From: Sphingomonadales bacterium EhC05
GTDB lineage: Bacteria > Pseudomonadota > Alphaproteobacteria > Sphingomonadales > Sphingomonadaceae
NCBI GenBank assembly: GCA_001650955.1
Contig: LXYP01000045.1
Coordinates: forward strand, 1 to 64,000
DNA: 64,000 nt
Direction: 5' to 3'
A model generated the notes under the pieces. The model saw only the letters and a list, made by a program, of their open reading frames with translations. It was not told the origin of the DNA and did no database searches. A program made the translations under genes and the position numbers. Below are positions 17,318 through 24,863 of the stretch, piece after piece; position 1 is the stretch's first letter, and every line of letters starts with the position of its first letter.

Positions 17318-19336
17318 CTACTGATCCAGAAAACTGCGCATTTTGCGACTGCGGCTTGGATGTTTCAGCTTGCGCAATGCTTTGGCCTCGATCTGCCGGA
17401 TACGCTCGCGGGTGACGCTGAACTGCTGGCCAACTTCTTCCAGCGTGTGGTCGGTGTTCATGCCGATACCAAAGCGCATGCGAAGGACGCGCTCTTCACG
17501 CGGCGTGAGGCTCGCCAGAACCCGCGTAACGGTTTCCTTGAGATTGGCCTGAATCGCAGCATCCACTGGAATAATCGCATTTTTATCTTCAATGAAATCA
17601 CCAAGATGCGAATCTTCTTCGTCGCCAATCGGCGTTTCGAGCGAGATCGGCTCTTTTGCGATTTTCATCACTTTGCGCACTTTTTCCAGCGGCATCGAGA
17701 GGCGCTCTGCCATTTCCTCCGGTGTCGGTTCGCGGCCCTGTTCGTGGAGGAACTGGCGCGACGTGCGCACGAGCTTGTTGATCGTCTCGATCATATGGAC
17801 CGGGATACGGATTGTCCGGGCCTGATCGGCAATCGAGCGGGTGATCGCTTGGCGAATCCACCAGGTCGCGTAAGTGCTGAACTTATAGCCGCGGCGATAT
17901 TCAAATTTATCGACCGCTTTCATGAGGCCGATATTGCCTTCTTGAATCAGATCCAGAAACTGCAGGCCGCGGTTGGTATATTTTTTTGCGATCGAAATCA
18001 CGAGACGCAGATTGGCCTCAACCATTTCCTTTTTGGCGATCCGTGCTTCGCGCTCGCCTTTCTGGACCATGTTCACGATCCGGCGGAATTCGCTCAGTGA
18101 CGTACCCGTCGCATTAGCAATATCAGAAATTTCGGATCTGATGCGTTCTACCGCATCGGCTTCTTTCTCCGCAAAAGCGGCCCATTTCTTATCGGTCTTC
18201 TTCATGCTGGACAGCCATGCATCGTCCAGTTCGTTGCCGATATAGCTTTCCAAAAATGCCCGGCGCGGCACTTTGTGGCGTTCGGCCAAGCGCAGCATCT
18301 GGCCACCAAGTGCGGTCAGGCGGCGATTGAAGGAATAGAGCTGATCAACCAGAAATTCGATTTTGTTTGCGTGAAACTGAACGCTTTCGACCAGCGCGGT
18401 CAGCTGGACACGCAAATCGTGATATTTTTTTTCTGAAGCCGCTTTGAATTCATCGCCCGCAGCGAAGGCTTCCAACCGGGTTGTCTGCAACTTCGAAAAT
18501 TTGGTGAATACTGAAGTGATCTCGGCGAATTTCTCGAGCGCCTCGGGTTTGAGTGCTTCTTCCATCTGGGCGAGGGAGAGCGTATTGTCCTCTTCTTCTT
18601 CTTCTTCCCGTTTGACGCGCTTTTCTCGCAGTTCGGACTCTTCGTCGTCATCGTCTGCGCCCGCTTCCGGTTCATCCTCGACTTCATCGTCGTCCTTATA
18701 GGAAGGTCCAGCAGTTTTCTCGCTGATTTCGCCGTCGTCGTCGTCATCTTCCTCGAGATTTTCCGGAGCAGGATCCTTCGATAACATCGCGTCAAGATCG
18801 AGAATTTCGCGCAGTTGCATCTCGCCATCGTTGAGGGCGGTCGACCATTCGATGATCGCGTTAAACGTCGTTGGACTTTCGCACAGTCCCCAGATCATGG
18901 TGTCGCGGCCAGCTTCGATACGTTTGGCAATCGCGATTTCGCCTTCACGGCTGAGCAGCTCGACAGCTCCCATTTCGCGTAAATACATGCGGACGGGATC
19001 ATCTGTGCGATCTCCCGCAGCTTTTTTGGGCGCGGCAGCTGCAGCTTTTTTCTCTTTGTCCTTGCCGTCAATTGCAGCGACTTCGTCACCGGCCATTTCT
19101 TCGGCCGCTTCTTCGTCATTTTCGACAATGCGGACACCCATTTCGGAAATGGAAGACATCACATCTTCAATCTGTTCGCTCGCCATCTGGTCCTGGGGCA
19201 GCGCTGCATTCAGTTCGTCGATCGTCAGATAACCGCGCTTTTTTGCTTTAGCGAGCAGCTTTTTGATTTCGCTATCGTTCAGATCAATCAACGGTTCGTC
19301 TTCCGTTTTTGCCATCTTCGGTGCTTTACTTGCCAA
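17318..19336 (-). CDS. rpoD: RNA polymerase sigma factor RpoD (sigma-70)
   Basis: Primary sigma factor. Region 1.1 is at the N-terminus ([20 protein letters not shown]), followed by [23 protein letters not shown] (region 1.2). A strongly acidic non-conserved insert (runs of D and E between about residues 195 and 255) comes next, then region 2 ([33 protein letters not shown]), region 3 and region 4 ([21 protein letters not shown]). Length 672 is normal for alphaproteobacteria. The start is either TTG at 19336 (MASKAPK) or ATG at 19315 (MAKTEDE). It follows dnaG by 37 bases, the classical macromolecular-synthesis arrangement without rpsU. Confidence 0.97.
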   Translation of the reverse strand: MASKAPKMAKTEDEPLIDLNDSEIKKLLAKAKKRGYLTIDELNAALPQDQMASEQIEDVMSSISEMGVRIVENDEEAAEEMAGDEVAAIDGKDKEKKAAAAAPKKAAGDRTDDPVRMYLREMGAVELLSREGEIAIAKRIEAGRDTMIWGLCESPTTFNAIIEWSTALNDGEMQLREILDLDAMLSKDPAPENLEEDDDDDGEISEKTAGPSYKDDDEVEDEPEAGADDDDEESELREKRVKREEEEEEDNTLSLAQMEEALKPEALEKFAEITSVFTKFSKLQTTRLEAFAAGDEFKAASEKKYHDLRVQLTALVESVQFHANKIEFLVDQLYSFNRRLTALGGQMLRLAERHKVPRRAFLESYIGNELDDAWLSSMKKTDKKWAAFAEKEADAVERIRSEISDIANATGTSLSEFRRIVNMVQKGEREARIAKKEMVEANLRLVISIAKKYTNRGLQFLDLIQEGNIGLMKAVDKFEYRRGYKFSTYATWWIRQAITRSIADQARTIRIPVHMIETINKLVRTSRQFLHEQGREPTPEEMAERLSMPLEKVRKVMKIAKEPISLETPIGDEEDSHLGDFIEDKNAIIPVDAAIQANLKETVTRVLASLTPREERVLRMRFGIGMNTDHTLEEVGQQFSVTRERIRQIEAKALRKLKHPSRSRKMRSFLDQ

Positions 19337-19373
19337 TGCCTGAGGTCCCTAACTTTTAAACTAAACCCAATGT

Positions 19374-21242
19374 TTAAGCGATATCGTCGAGCTGTGTCAG
19401 CTCAACCAAACGCTCATGAAATTCTTGCTTCGCTTCCCTGAGGCGCTGCTGCTCCGCATAACTTTCCTCGGTAAGATCATCCTGTACCCGCCGTGTTGCT
19501 TCTGCCAGAGCCGCTTCCAGTCCGGGGCGCGCCGTAACCACTTTAATCGCTTCTGCCAAATCCTGATGTGCCCGCTCGATCAAATCTGACGAGGCATCTT
19601 CTGGCAGCTTGCGGTTGAAAGTGAAATTCAGCGCGTCGGCCCGTAACAGCCCTTTTGCGACATTATAACAATCTGTCTGTTCCAATATGGTAAGAAGGGC
19701 CTGCATATCAAGCGTTTCTTTGCCCATGGCGCAGTCGATCAGCTCACTGAGCAGCAATTGCAATTGCGAATCGGCGAGTTTGGCAATGCTCAATTCTTCA
19801 AAATGCTTCGAAATCTGCGATGGATGACGAATGAGACCGCCCAAAATCCCTTTGGCAATTTGCAAGTCATAACCTTCAATCAGGAATGATTTTGTGTCAT
19901 CCGTGGGCCGGTAAGAGACAAATTTCGATTTGAAGTTGCGATTGCCGGGCTGAAAACGCTGCCCCTGCTGTTGATTATCGCGTCTGGCGAAGAAGGTCGC
20001 TTGGTAGCGCTCCTGAAAATCCTGCCGATAATGTTGCGCGATATCCTGATTGCCAATGTCGCTTATGTGATCGGAAACCCGTTTCTTCAAACCCGCTTTG
20101 GCTTCCGGGCTGTTCAGCGGTTCCGCCTCATATTCGACCTGCCAAATTTTATCGCCGAGCATTTGCGGCTTGGCGATCAATGCGGCGAACGCCTGCGGGC
20201 CATCGGAGCGGATCAGATCATCCGGATCCTGACCTGTCGGCAGCGAAATGAAGTTGAGACTATGGGATGGCCGCAAGATCGGCAGCGCGCGCAGGGCGGC
20301 GCGCATTGCAGCTTTTTGCCCGGCATTGTCGCCGTCGAAACAGAGGATCGGCGCTTCAACCATTTTCCAGATACGTTCGATCTGGTGCTCGGTGAGCGCG
20401 GTGCCGAGCGGGGCGACGACATCTTCAAAGCCGGCCTGCGCCAGCGCAATCGCATCCATATAGCCTTCGACGACCAGGATTCGCCCGGTCTGTCGCGATG
20501 CGGGGGAGGCTTTGTCGAGATTATATAAGGTGCGGCCCTTGTCGAACAGCGGCGTGTCAGGCGAATTGAGATATTTCGGCTCGCCATCCCCCAATATCCG
20601 TCCGCCGAAGGCAATCACCCGGCCGCGCGGATCGCGGATCGGGATCATCAAGCGGCCACGGAAGCGATCATAAGGGTCTTTATCTTCGACCTTGATCAGC
20701 AGGCCGCCCTCGATCAGCAGATCGATACCGTGGCCAGACAGAGCGTCTTTCAGCTTGCCGCGCGAATTGGGCGCAAAGCCGAAACCGAACTCGCGGATTG
20801 TGTTCTCGGCAATGCCGCGGTTTTTGAGATATTCCCGGGCCTGCGCGCCTTCGATGCCGTTGAACTGGGTGACAAACCAGTCCTGTGCTGCCGCCATGAC
20901 GTCATGAAGCGTGGCACGGGCTTCCTGGCGCTTTGCAGCTTGCGGATCAGGGGCAGGGACTTCCATCTGCGCTTCGACGGCGAGATCCTTGACTGCGTCC
21001 ATGAAGCCCAGTCCGCGCTGCTCGGTCATCCAGCTGATCGCATCGCCATGGGCGCCGCAACCGAAACAATGGTAGAAGCCCTTCTCGTCATTGATCGTGA
21101 AGCTGGGCGTTTTTTCGTTATGAAACGGGCAGCAGGCCTTAAACTCGCGGCCTGCTTTTTGTACCTTCACCGTTCGCCCGATGAGCGTCGATAGCGTGGT
21201 GCGCGATCGCAGTTCTTCGAGCCATTGCGGAGAGAGGGTCAT
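19374..21242 (-). CDS. dnaG: DNA primase DnaG
   Basis: Primase that makes RNA primers at the replication fork. From the start MTLSPQWLEEL, the zinc-binding domain has CPFHNEKTPSF and HCFGCGAHGD, followed by the RNA-polymerase domain with FGFGFAP and FGGRILGDGEPKYLNSP, and the Toprim motif VEGYMDAIAL with DGDNAGQKAA. The 622-residue C-terminal part carries the DnaB-interacting helices. The frame is open for 76 further codons upstream, but those residues are a translation of repeat DNA and of the neighbouring gene, so the ATG at 21242 is the true start. It overlaps the GIY-YIG stop (ATGA). Confidence 0.96.
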   Translation of the reverse strand: MTLSPQWLEELRSRTTLSTLIGRTVKVQKAGREFKACCPFHNEKTPSFTINDEKGFYHCFGCGAHGDAISWMTEQRGLGFMDAVKDLAVEAQMEVPAPDPQAAKRQEARATLHDVMAAAQDWFVTQFNGIEGAQAREYLKNRGIAENTIREFGFGFAPNSRGKLKDALSGHGIDLLIEGGLLIKVEDKDPYDRFRGRLMIPIRDPRGRVIAFGGRILGDGEPKYLNSPDTPLFDKGRTLYNLDKASPASRQTGRILVVEGYMDAIALAQAGFEDVVAPLGTALTEHQIERIWKMVEAPILCFDGDNAGQKAAMRAALRALPILRPSHSLNFISLPTGQDPDDLIRSDGPQAFAALIAKPQMLGDKIWQVEYEAEPLNSPEAKAGLKKRVSDHISDIGNQDIAQHYRQDFQERYQATFFARRDNQQQGQRFQPGNRNFKSKFVSYRPTDDTKSFLIEGYDLQIAKGILGGLIRHPSQISKHFEELSIAKLADSQLQLLLSELIDCAMGKETLDMQALLTILEQTDCYNVAKGLLRADALNFTFNRKLPEDASSDLIERAHQDLAEAIKVVTARPGLEAALAEATRRVQDDLTEESYAEQQRLREAKQEFHERLVELTQLDDIA

Positions 21243-21613
21243 ATGGTGTTTTCCGCGTCTCGACTCCGTTCGAGATGAACGGCATTGTCTTTGTCTTTCT
21301 CCCCGTTCGTCTCGAGCGAAGTCGAGAGACGTTCTTTGGGTGGCTTCGCAAAATAGGACAGCTTTTCCCAAGCGCTGGCAATCAAGGCGCGCTTTTTGGC
21401 TTGAGACCATTTCTTGACTGCCAGTTCGGCGGTCAAAGCTACTTCCCGGGTGGGGAATTCTTCTGACCAAACCAGTTCTAAAGGTCTTCGCTGGCTCGTG
21501 AAGTTACAAAATCCACCGCTGTGATGTTCAGCCATTCTGCGCTCCAGATCATCCGTGTGACCAGTATAGAACTTACCATCTGCGCATAACAGTATGTAGG
21601 TCCAAAAGGCCAA
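21239..21613 (-). CDS. GIY-YIG nuclease-family protein with repeat-derived tail
   Basis: Single-domain GIY-YIG protein of the COG2827 type: TYILLCADGKFYTG (residues 5-18) replaces GIY...YIG, followed by RRMAEHHSG and the signature AELAVKKWSQAKKRALI (62-78). Nuclease activity is plausible but unproven for this subgroup. The family domain should end near residue 90. Residues ~94-122 (LSTSLETNG ... VHLERSRDAE) are encoded by both arms of a palindromic repeat at 21255-21330, so the C-terminus is a repeat-derived extension. The stop overlaps dnaG by 4 bases, which would couple their translation. Confidence 0.85.
   Translation of the reverse strand: MAFWTYILLCADGKFYTGHTDDLERRMAEHHSGGFCNFTSQRRPLELVWSEEFPTREVALTAELAVKKWSQAKKRALIASAWEKLSYFAKPPKERLSTSLETNGEKDKDNAVHLERSRDAENTI
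21255..21330. repeat. REP-like palindromic pair inside the GIY-YIG gene
   Basis: Two 28-base arms (21255-21282 and 21303-21330) are inverted copies matching at 23 of 28 positions around a 20-base spacer. Each arm contains its own mini-hairpin (TCTCGA / TCGAGA). The unit ends in CGAACGG, as does the copy at 21631-21656 and the element in carA. The pair sits at the 3' end of the GIY-YIG coding sequence and just before dnaG. Confidence 0.85.
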
Positions 21614-21630
21614 TTACGCCTCCCCCAGAT

Positions 21631-21656
21631 GTCTCGACTTCGCTCGACACGAACGG
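21631..21656. repeat. REP-like unit, single arm
   Basis: 26 bases between yqeY and the GIY-YIG gene match the arms at 21255-21330 (GTCTCGACTTCGCTCGA followed by CACGAACGG). It is unpaired, lies in the 56-base gap between the two genes, and could form a small hairpin with CTCGA / TCGA-type pairing. Confidence 0.8.
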
Positions 21657-21669
21657 AGCCGAATCGGTC

Positions 21670-22122
21670 TCACGATAGCGCTGCCTTTACCATGGCGCTC
21701 GCCTTGCTCATGTCGATTTCGGTGCCGTGGCGCTTTTTCAATTCGCCCATCACCCGGCCCATATCTTTCATGCTGTCGGCGCCGAGTTCCACCTTGATGC
21801 CGTCGATCAGCGCGGCGGTGTCCGCCTCGCTCAGCTGGGCGGGGAGGAATTCCTCGATCACCGCCAGCTCATATTTTTCCTGTTCGGCCAGCGCCGCGCG
21901 GCCACCGTCTTCGAACATCGCAATCGATTCGCGTCGCTGCTTGGCCATTTTTTGCAGGACATCGGTGACCATGCCATCATCGTCCGGCGCCGTATCTTTG
22001 GTCCGCAGTTCGATATCCTTGTCCTTGATCTTGGCGAGGATCGACCGAGTCGCGGCGGTGCGCTCCTTGTCTTTGGCCTTCATCGCCTCGATTTGCGCGG
22101 CTTTCACGGAGTCGCGAATCAT
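21670..22122 (-). CDS. GatB/YqeY domain protein
   Basis: 150-residue stand-alone YqeY protein: N-terminal helical part MIRDSVKAAQIEAMKAKDKER, central AKQRRESIAMFEDGGR, and C-terminal EEFLPAQLSEADTAALI and MGRVMGELKKRHGTEID. It resembles the tail domain of GatB, which binds tRNA in the amidotransferase; the free-standing form probably has a tRNA-related role. It is the first gene of the minus-strand run yqeY / GIY-YIG / dnaG / rpoD and is divergent from carA across 132 bases that must hold both promoters. Confidence 0.93.
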   Translation of the reverse strand: MIRDSVKAAQIEAMKAKDKERTAATRSILAKIKDKDIELRTKDTAPDDDGMVTDVLQKMAKQRRESIAMFEDGGRAALAEQEKYELAVIEEFLPAQLSEADTAALIDGIKVELGADSMKDMGRVMGELKKRHGTEIDMSKASAMVKAALS

Positions 22123-22254
22123 AGGAACCTCTTTATTTTGGAGTAAGCGATAACTGTAGCGGGAAGATTCCTATTTTGATAGATTGTGTCGGAATTATTT
22201 CGACCCTAGTGGGCATGAAATTTTGCGCCCATATCACAGCAGAAAGAGCATCTC

Positions 22255-23583
22255 ATGAGTCAGTCAGATATCCCCGAAGCACCCAAGGGCGCAACTGGGA
22301 TATTGCTATTGGCCGATGGCACGGTTGTGTGGGGCAGGGGCTTTGGCGCGACCGGTTCAGCGGTCGGTGAAGTCTGCTTCAACACCGCAATGACCGGTTA
22401 TCAGGAAGTGATGACCGATCCGAGCTATGCCGGACAGATCGTCACGTTCACCTTCCCCCATATCGGCAATACCGGCACCAATGACGAGGATTTCGAGGCC
22501 GACGTGCCCCATGCGCTGGGCTGTATTGTCCGCGAGGATATCACCGCACCATCCAATTTCCGCGACCAGAAGCCGTTTGACCAGTGGATGGCCGAACAGG
22601 GCCGGATCGGCCTGAGCGGCGTCGACACCCGGGCTTTGACCCGGCGGATCCGGGAAGCGGGCGCGCCCAATGCGGTGATCGCCCATGATCCCGACGGCCA
22701 GTTTGATCTGGACGAACTGCTCGCCAAGGCGCGCGCCTGGGCCGGGCTTGAGGGCGCGGATCTGGCGATTACCGTGACCGGTTCCCAGACCAAGATCTGG
22801 GATAGCGGGATATGGCGCCTGGGCCATGGCTATGCACCTGTCGAGGCAAGCCACTCCGTTCGTCCTGAGCCTGTCGAGGGGCCTGGTTCAAACGCCGATC
22901 ATATTTCGACAAGCTCAGCACGAACGGCTACCGACCCGAATGCCGCCGCTAAGGGAAAAGGGTCTAGCAGTTCGGAAGTTGACCAAATTGACTCCCAGAA
23001 CGAGCGTCCGCATGTTGTCGCCATCGACTATGGGGCGAAGCGCAATATCTTCAGAAACCTTGTGAAGGCAGGCGCTAAAGTCACTGTAGTTCCTGCTGAA
23101 ACATCATATGATGAGATCATGGCATTGCAGCCAGACGGGGTCTTTCTGTCCAACGGGCCCGGTGATCCGGCGGCGACCGGGAAATATGCGGTCGGCGTGA
23201 TCCAGCAACTTCTCGAAGATGACATGCCGCTGTTCGGAATCTGTCTCGGCCATCAGATGCTGGCGCTGGCGGCAGGCGCGAAAACGGTCAAGATGCACCA
23301 GGGCCATCGCGGCGCCAATCATCCGGTCCAGCGCATCGGCGGCGACTGGGACGCGACCGAAGGCCTGGTTGAGATCACCAGCATGAACCACGGTTTCGCG
23401 GTCGACAGCGCGACATTGCCCGACAATGTCGTCGAAACCCACAAGAGCCTGTTCGACGGCAGCAATTGCGGCATCTCGATCACCGGCAAACGCGCCTTTG
23501 GCGTTCAATATCACCCCGAAGCGAGCCCCGGCCCGCAGGACAGTTTCTATCTGTTCACAAAATTTGTCGAGGGATTGGGCTGA
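22255..23583 (+). CDS. carA: Carbamoyl-phosphate synthase small subunit with inserted peptide
   Basis: Glutaminase subunit that supplies ammonia to CarB for arginine and pyrimidine synthesis. The N-terminal CPSase small-chain domain covers about 1-190. The class I glutamine amidotransferase domain begins at HVVAIDYGAKRN (~253) with the triad Cys330 (FGICLGHQ), His420 and Glu422 (YHPEAS). At 442 residues it is longer than usual because residues ~196-250 form a low-complexity linker. Residues 201-225 of that linker are encoded by a palindromic element (22856-22927) and contain SVRPEPVEG. The frame stays open and all catalytic residues are intact, so the protein is probably functional. Confidence 0.96.
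   Translation: MSQSDIPEAPKGATGILLLADGTVVWGRGFGATGSAVGEVCFNTAMTGYQEVMTDPSYAGQIVTFTFPHIGNTGTNDEDFEADVPHALGCIVREDITAPSNFRDQKPFDQWMAEQGRIGLSGVDTRALTRRIREAGAPNAVIAHDPDGQFDLDELLAKARAWAGLEGADLAITVTGSQTKIWDSGIWRLGHGYAPVEASHSVRPEPVEGPGSNADHISTSSARTATDPNAAAKGKGSSSSEVDQIDSQNERPHVVAIDYGAKRNIFRNLVKAGAKVTVVPAETSYDEIMALQPDGVFLSNGPGDPAATGKYAVGVIQQLLEDDMPLFGICLGHQMLALAAGAKTVKMHQGHRGANHPVQRIGGDWDATEGLVEITSMNHGFAVDSATLPDNVVETHKSLFDGSNCGISITGKRAFGVQYHPEASPGPQDSFYLFTKFVEGLG
22856..22927. repeat. REP-like palindrome embedded in carA
   Basis: The arms 22856-22877 and 22906-22927 are 22-base inverted copies with 20 of 22 positions matching, separated by 28 bases. Both begin or end with CCGTTCGT / ACGAACGG. This is the common sphingomonad-type palindrome whose translation gives RPEPVEG. 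It is inserted in frame between the two CarA domains. Confidence 0.9.
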
Positions 23584-23623
23584 TGTTCAATGTCACTTTT
23601 CACTATAAGACGGGAGAAAGCGA

Positions 23624-23902
23624 ATGACGAACCTTGTGAAGATGGTGGGCGGGCTTCCGCTTGGCTTTTTGGCGCTGACCGGAATGTCGTCGCAAAGCCT
23701 GTCTCAGGATGATTTGAACGCAATTGCCGATGGCTGCAGTTTCCCGCGCAGTGCCGTGCTGGCCGAAGGCGATAATCGGGTTGGCCTCTACGACGATCCC
23801 GATGATGCCGATCAGGCGGCAGGCGCGCAATGCGTCTATGATCAATTGAGCCAATGGGGCGTCGAAATTGTCGGCTCGAGCACGGAGTCCGGCGAAAAAT
23901 AA
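23624..23902 (+). CDS. Small secreted hypothetical protein
   Basis: 92 residues. An N-terminal hydrophobic stretch (VKMVGGLPLGFLALTGMSS) looks like a signal peptide, with likely cleavage before QDDLNAIADG. The mature part is acidic, with two cysteines (DGCSFP and AQCVYD) that could form one disulfide. No family recognised. It begins 40 bases after carA on the same strand and precedes an RraB-like gene, lying in a run of three small genes between carA and carB. Confidence 0.6.
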   Translation: MTNLVKMVGGLPLGFLALTGMSSQSLSQDDLNAIADGCSFPRSAVLAEGDNRVGLYDDPDDADQAAGAQCVYDQLSQWGVEIVGSSTESGEK

Positions 23903-24038
23903 TGTCCTGCTGTCGCGACATTGGAATTTTCTTAGTCAATGGCATGGCGATCGTTGACGGAGCCGATCATTGCGGGGCTAGCATGGGTCGGCAGGTTCGT
24001 CGCGGCGCGCTGACGCATTTTATCGGAGTATTGAACCA

Positions 24039-24416
24039 ATGAGTGGCCCGATTGATCCTGCGCATCTCGCCGAAGAATGGGCGATTGATGATGAAATTCT
24101 CGAGAATATGGCGGCGGGCGGCGATCTCGCCCATGTCGTGCGCGAGATTAATGTGCAGTTCGTTGGCGCTGTCGCCCATCTCAACAAGCTGAAAAATGAC
24201 GCCGCGAAATGGGGCTTTCATACCGCGGTTGTTGCCAAGGAAGAGGGGCAGTGGGAGATTGAATTGCAAATTGATCTGGACACCAAGCGGGAGACTATCC
24301 ACGAACTGACACGCAAAAGCCTTGAGATCGAAAGCGAATATGACATCGACCATGATGGTTGGGGTTGCTTCGCCTGCAATGAAAATGGTGAGATTTCTGA
24401 CGAGAATCCGGCGTGA
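24039..24416 (+). CDS. RraB-like (ribonuclease E inhibitor) protein
   Basis: 125-residue cytosolic protein. The C-terminal pattern ESEYDIDHDGWGCFACNENGE resembles the EYDGWGC end of RraB proteins, and the middle (KWGFHTAVVAKEEGQWEIELQIDL) fits the RraB/DUF1260 beta-strand arrangement. RraB binds RNase E and modulates RNA decay in enterobacteria. The match is partial and recognised by eye, so the function is tentative. It lies between carA and carB and 137 bases downstream of the preceding small gene. Confidence 0.6.
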   Translation: MSGPIDPAHLAEEWAIDDEILENMAAGGDLAHVVREINVQFVGAVAHLNKLKNDAAKWGFHTAVVAKEEGQWEIELQIDLDTKRETIHELTRKSLEIESEYDIDHDGWGCFACNENGEISDENPA

Positions 24417-24428
24417 TGGGGGAAACGG

Positions 24429-24863
24429 GTGCCCTATGAAGAATCCAAAACCGTCAAGCTGGTCGGGAAGTTCTTTGTTGTTTTCTTGCTTCTATTATTT
24501 TTCATCATGCTCTTTCATGAACGAATGCAAAAAGCATATTTTGATTTGGTCTTTACTGGTTGCCAGAAAATCAACGGGCTGGAAAATGTTGTTTGGCATG
24601 AGGTTTCTTCGTTCGACGCAGAAGTTCGCTATTTCTACGGGACAAACAATGTCGAGATCTCGTTCACGAAGTGCGTCAGCTTCGTGGCCGGTTTTCTTGT
24701 CGAAGACAAAATTGCACAGATCGATGCATATCGACCAGATGCAAAAACAGCATTGTCACGCTCCGCCTCTGGCGAACTTTACGGTCAGCCGAACGAGATC
24801 TTTGGCTTTGCATTTATTGAATATTATGGCGCTGACAGCCAAGACACTGAGAACGGATATTAA
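24429..24863 (+). CDS. Hypothetical single-pass membrane protein
   Basis: 144 residues, GTG start after a GGGGGAAACGG stretch. One transmembrane segment ([20 protein letters not shown], about 10-29) is followed by an extracytoplasmic or cytosolic domain with two cysteines (TGCQKIN, TKCVSF). No family recognised. Its stop overlaps the carB start (TAATG), so carB translation is probably coupled to this gene, an arrangement worth noting because carB would depend on it. Confidence 0.65.
   Translation: MPYEESKTVKLVGKFFVVFLLLLFFIMLFHERMQKAYFDLVFTGCQKINGLENVVWHEVSSFDAEVRYFYGTNNVEISFTKCVSFVAGFLVEDKIAQIDAYRPDAKTALSRSASGELYGQPNEIFGFAFIEYYGADSQDTENGY

Noticed and set aside
18585-18760. Apparent tandem trinucleotide repeat (GAA/GAC type) in rpoD
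   Set aside because: It encodes the acidic non-conserved spacer of sigma-70, normal for the family.
21243-21470. An N-terminal extension of DnaG by 76 codons
   Set aside because: The extra residues are translated from REP-like repeat DNA and the overlapping GIY-YIG gene; the zinc-domain start MTLSPQWLEEL fits the family.
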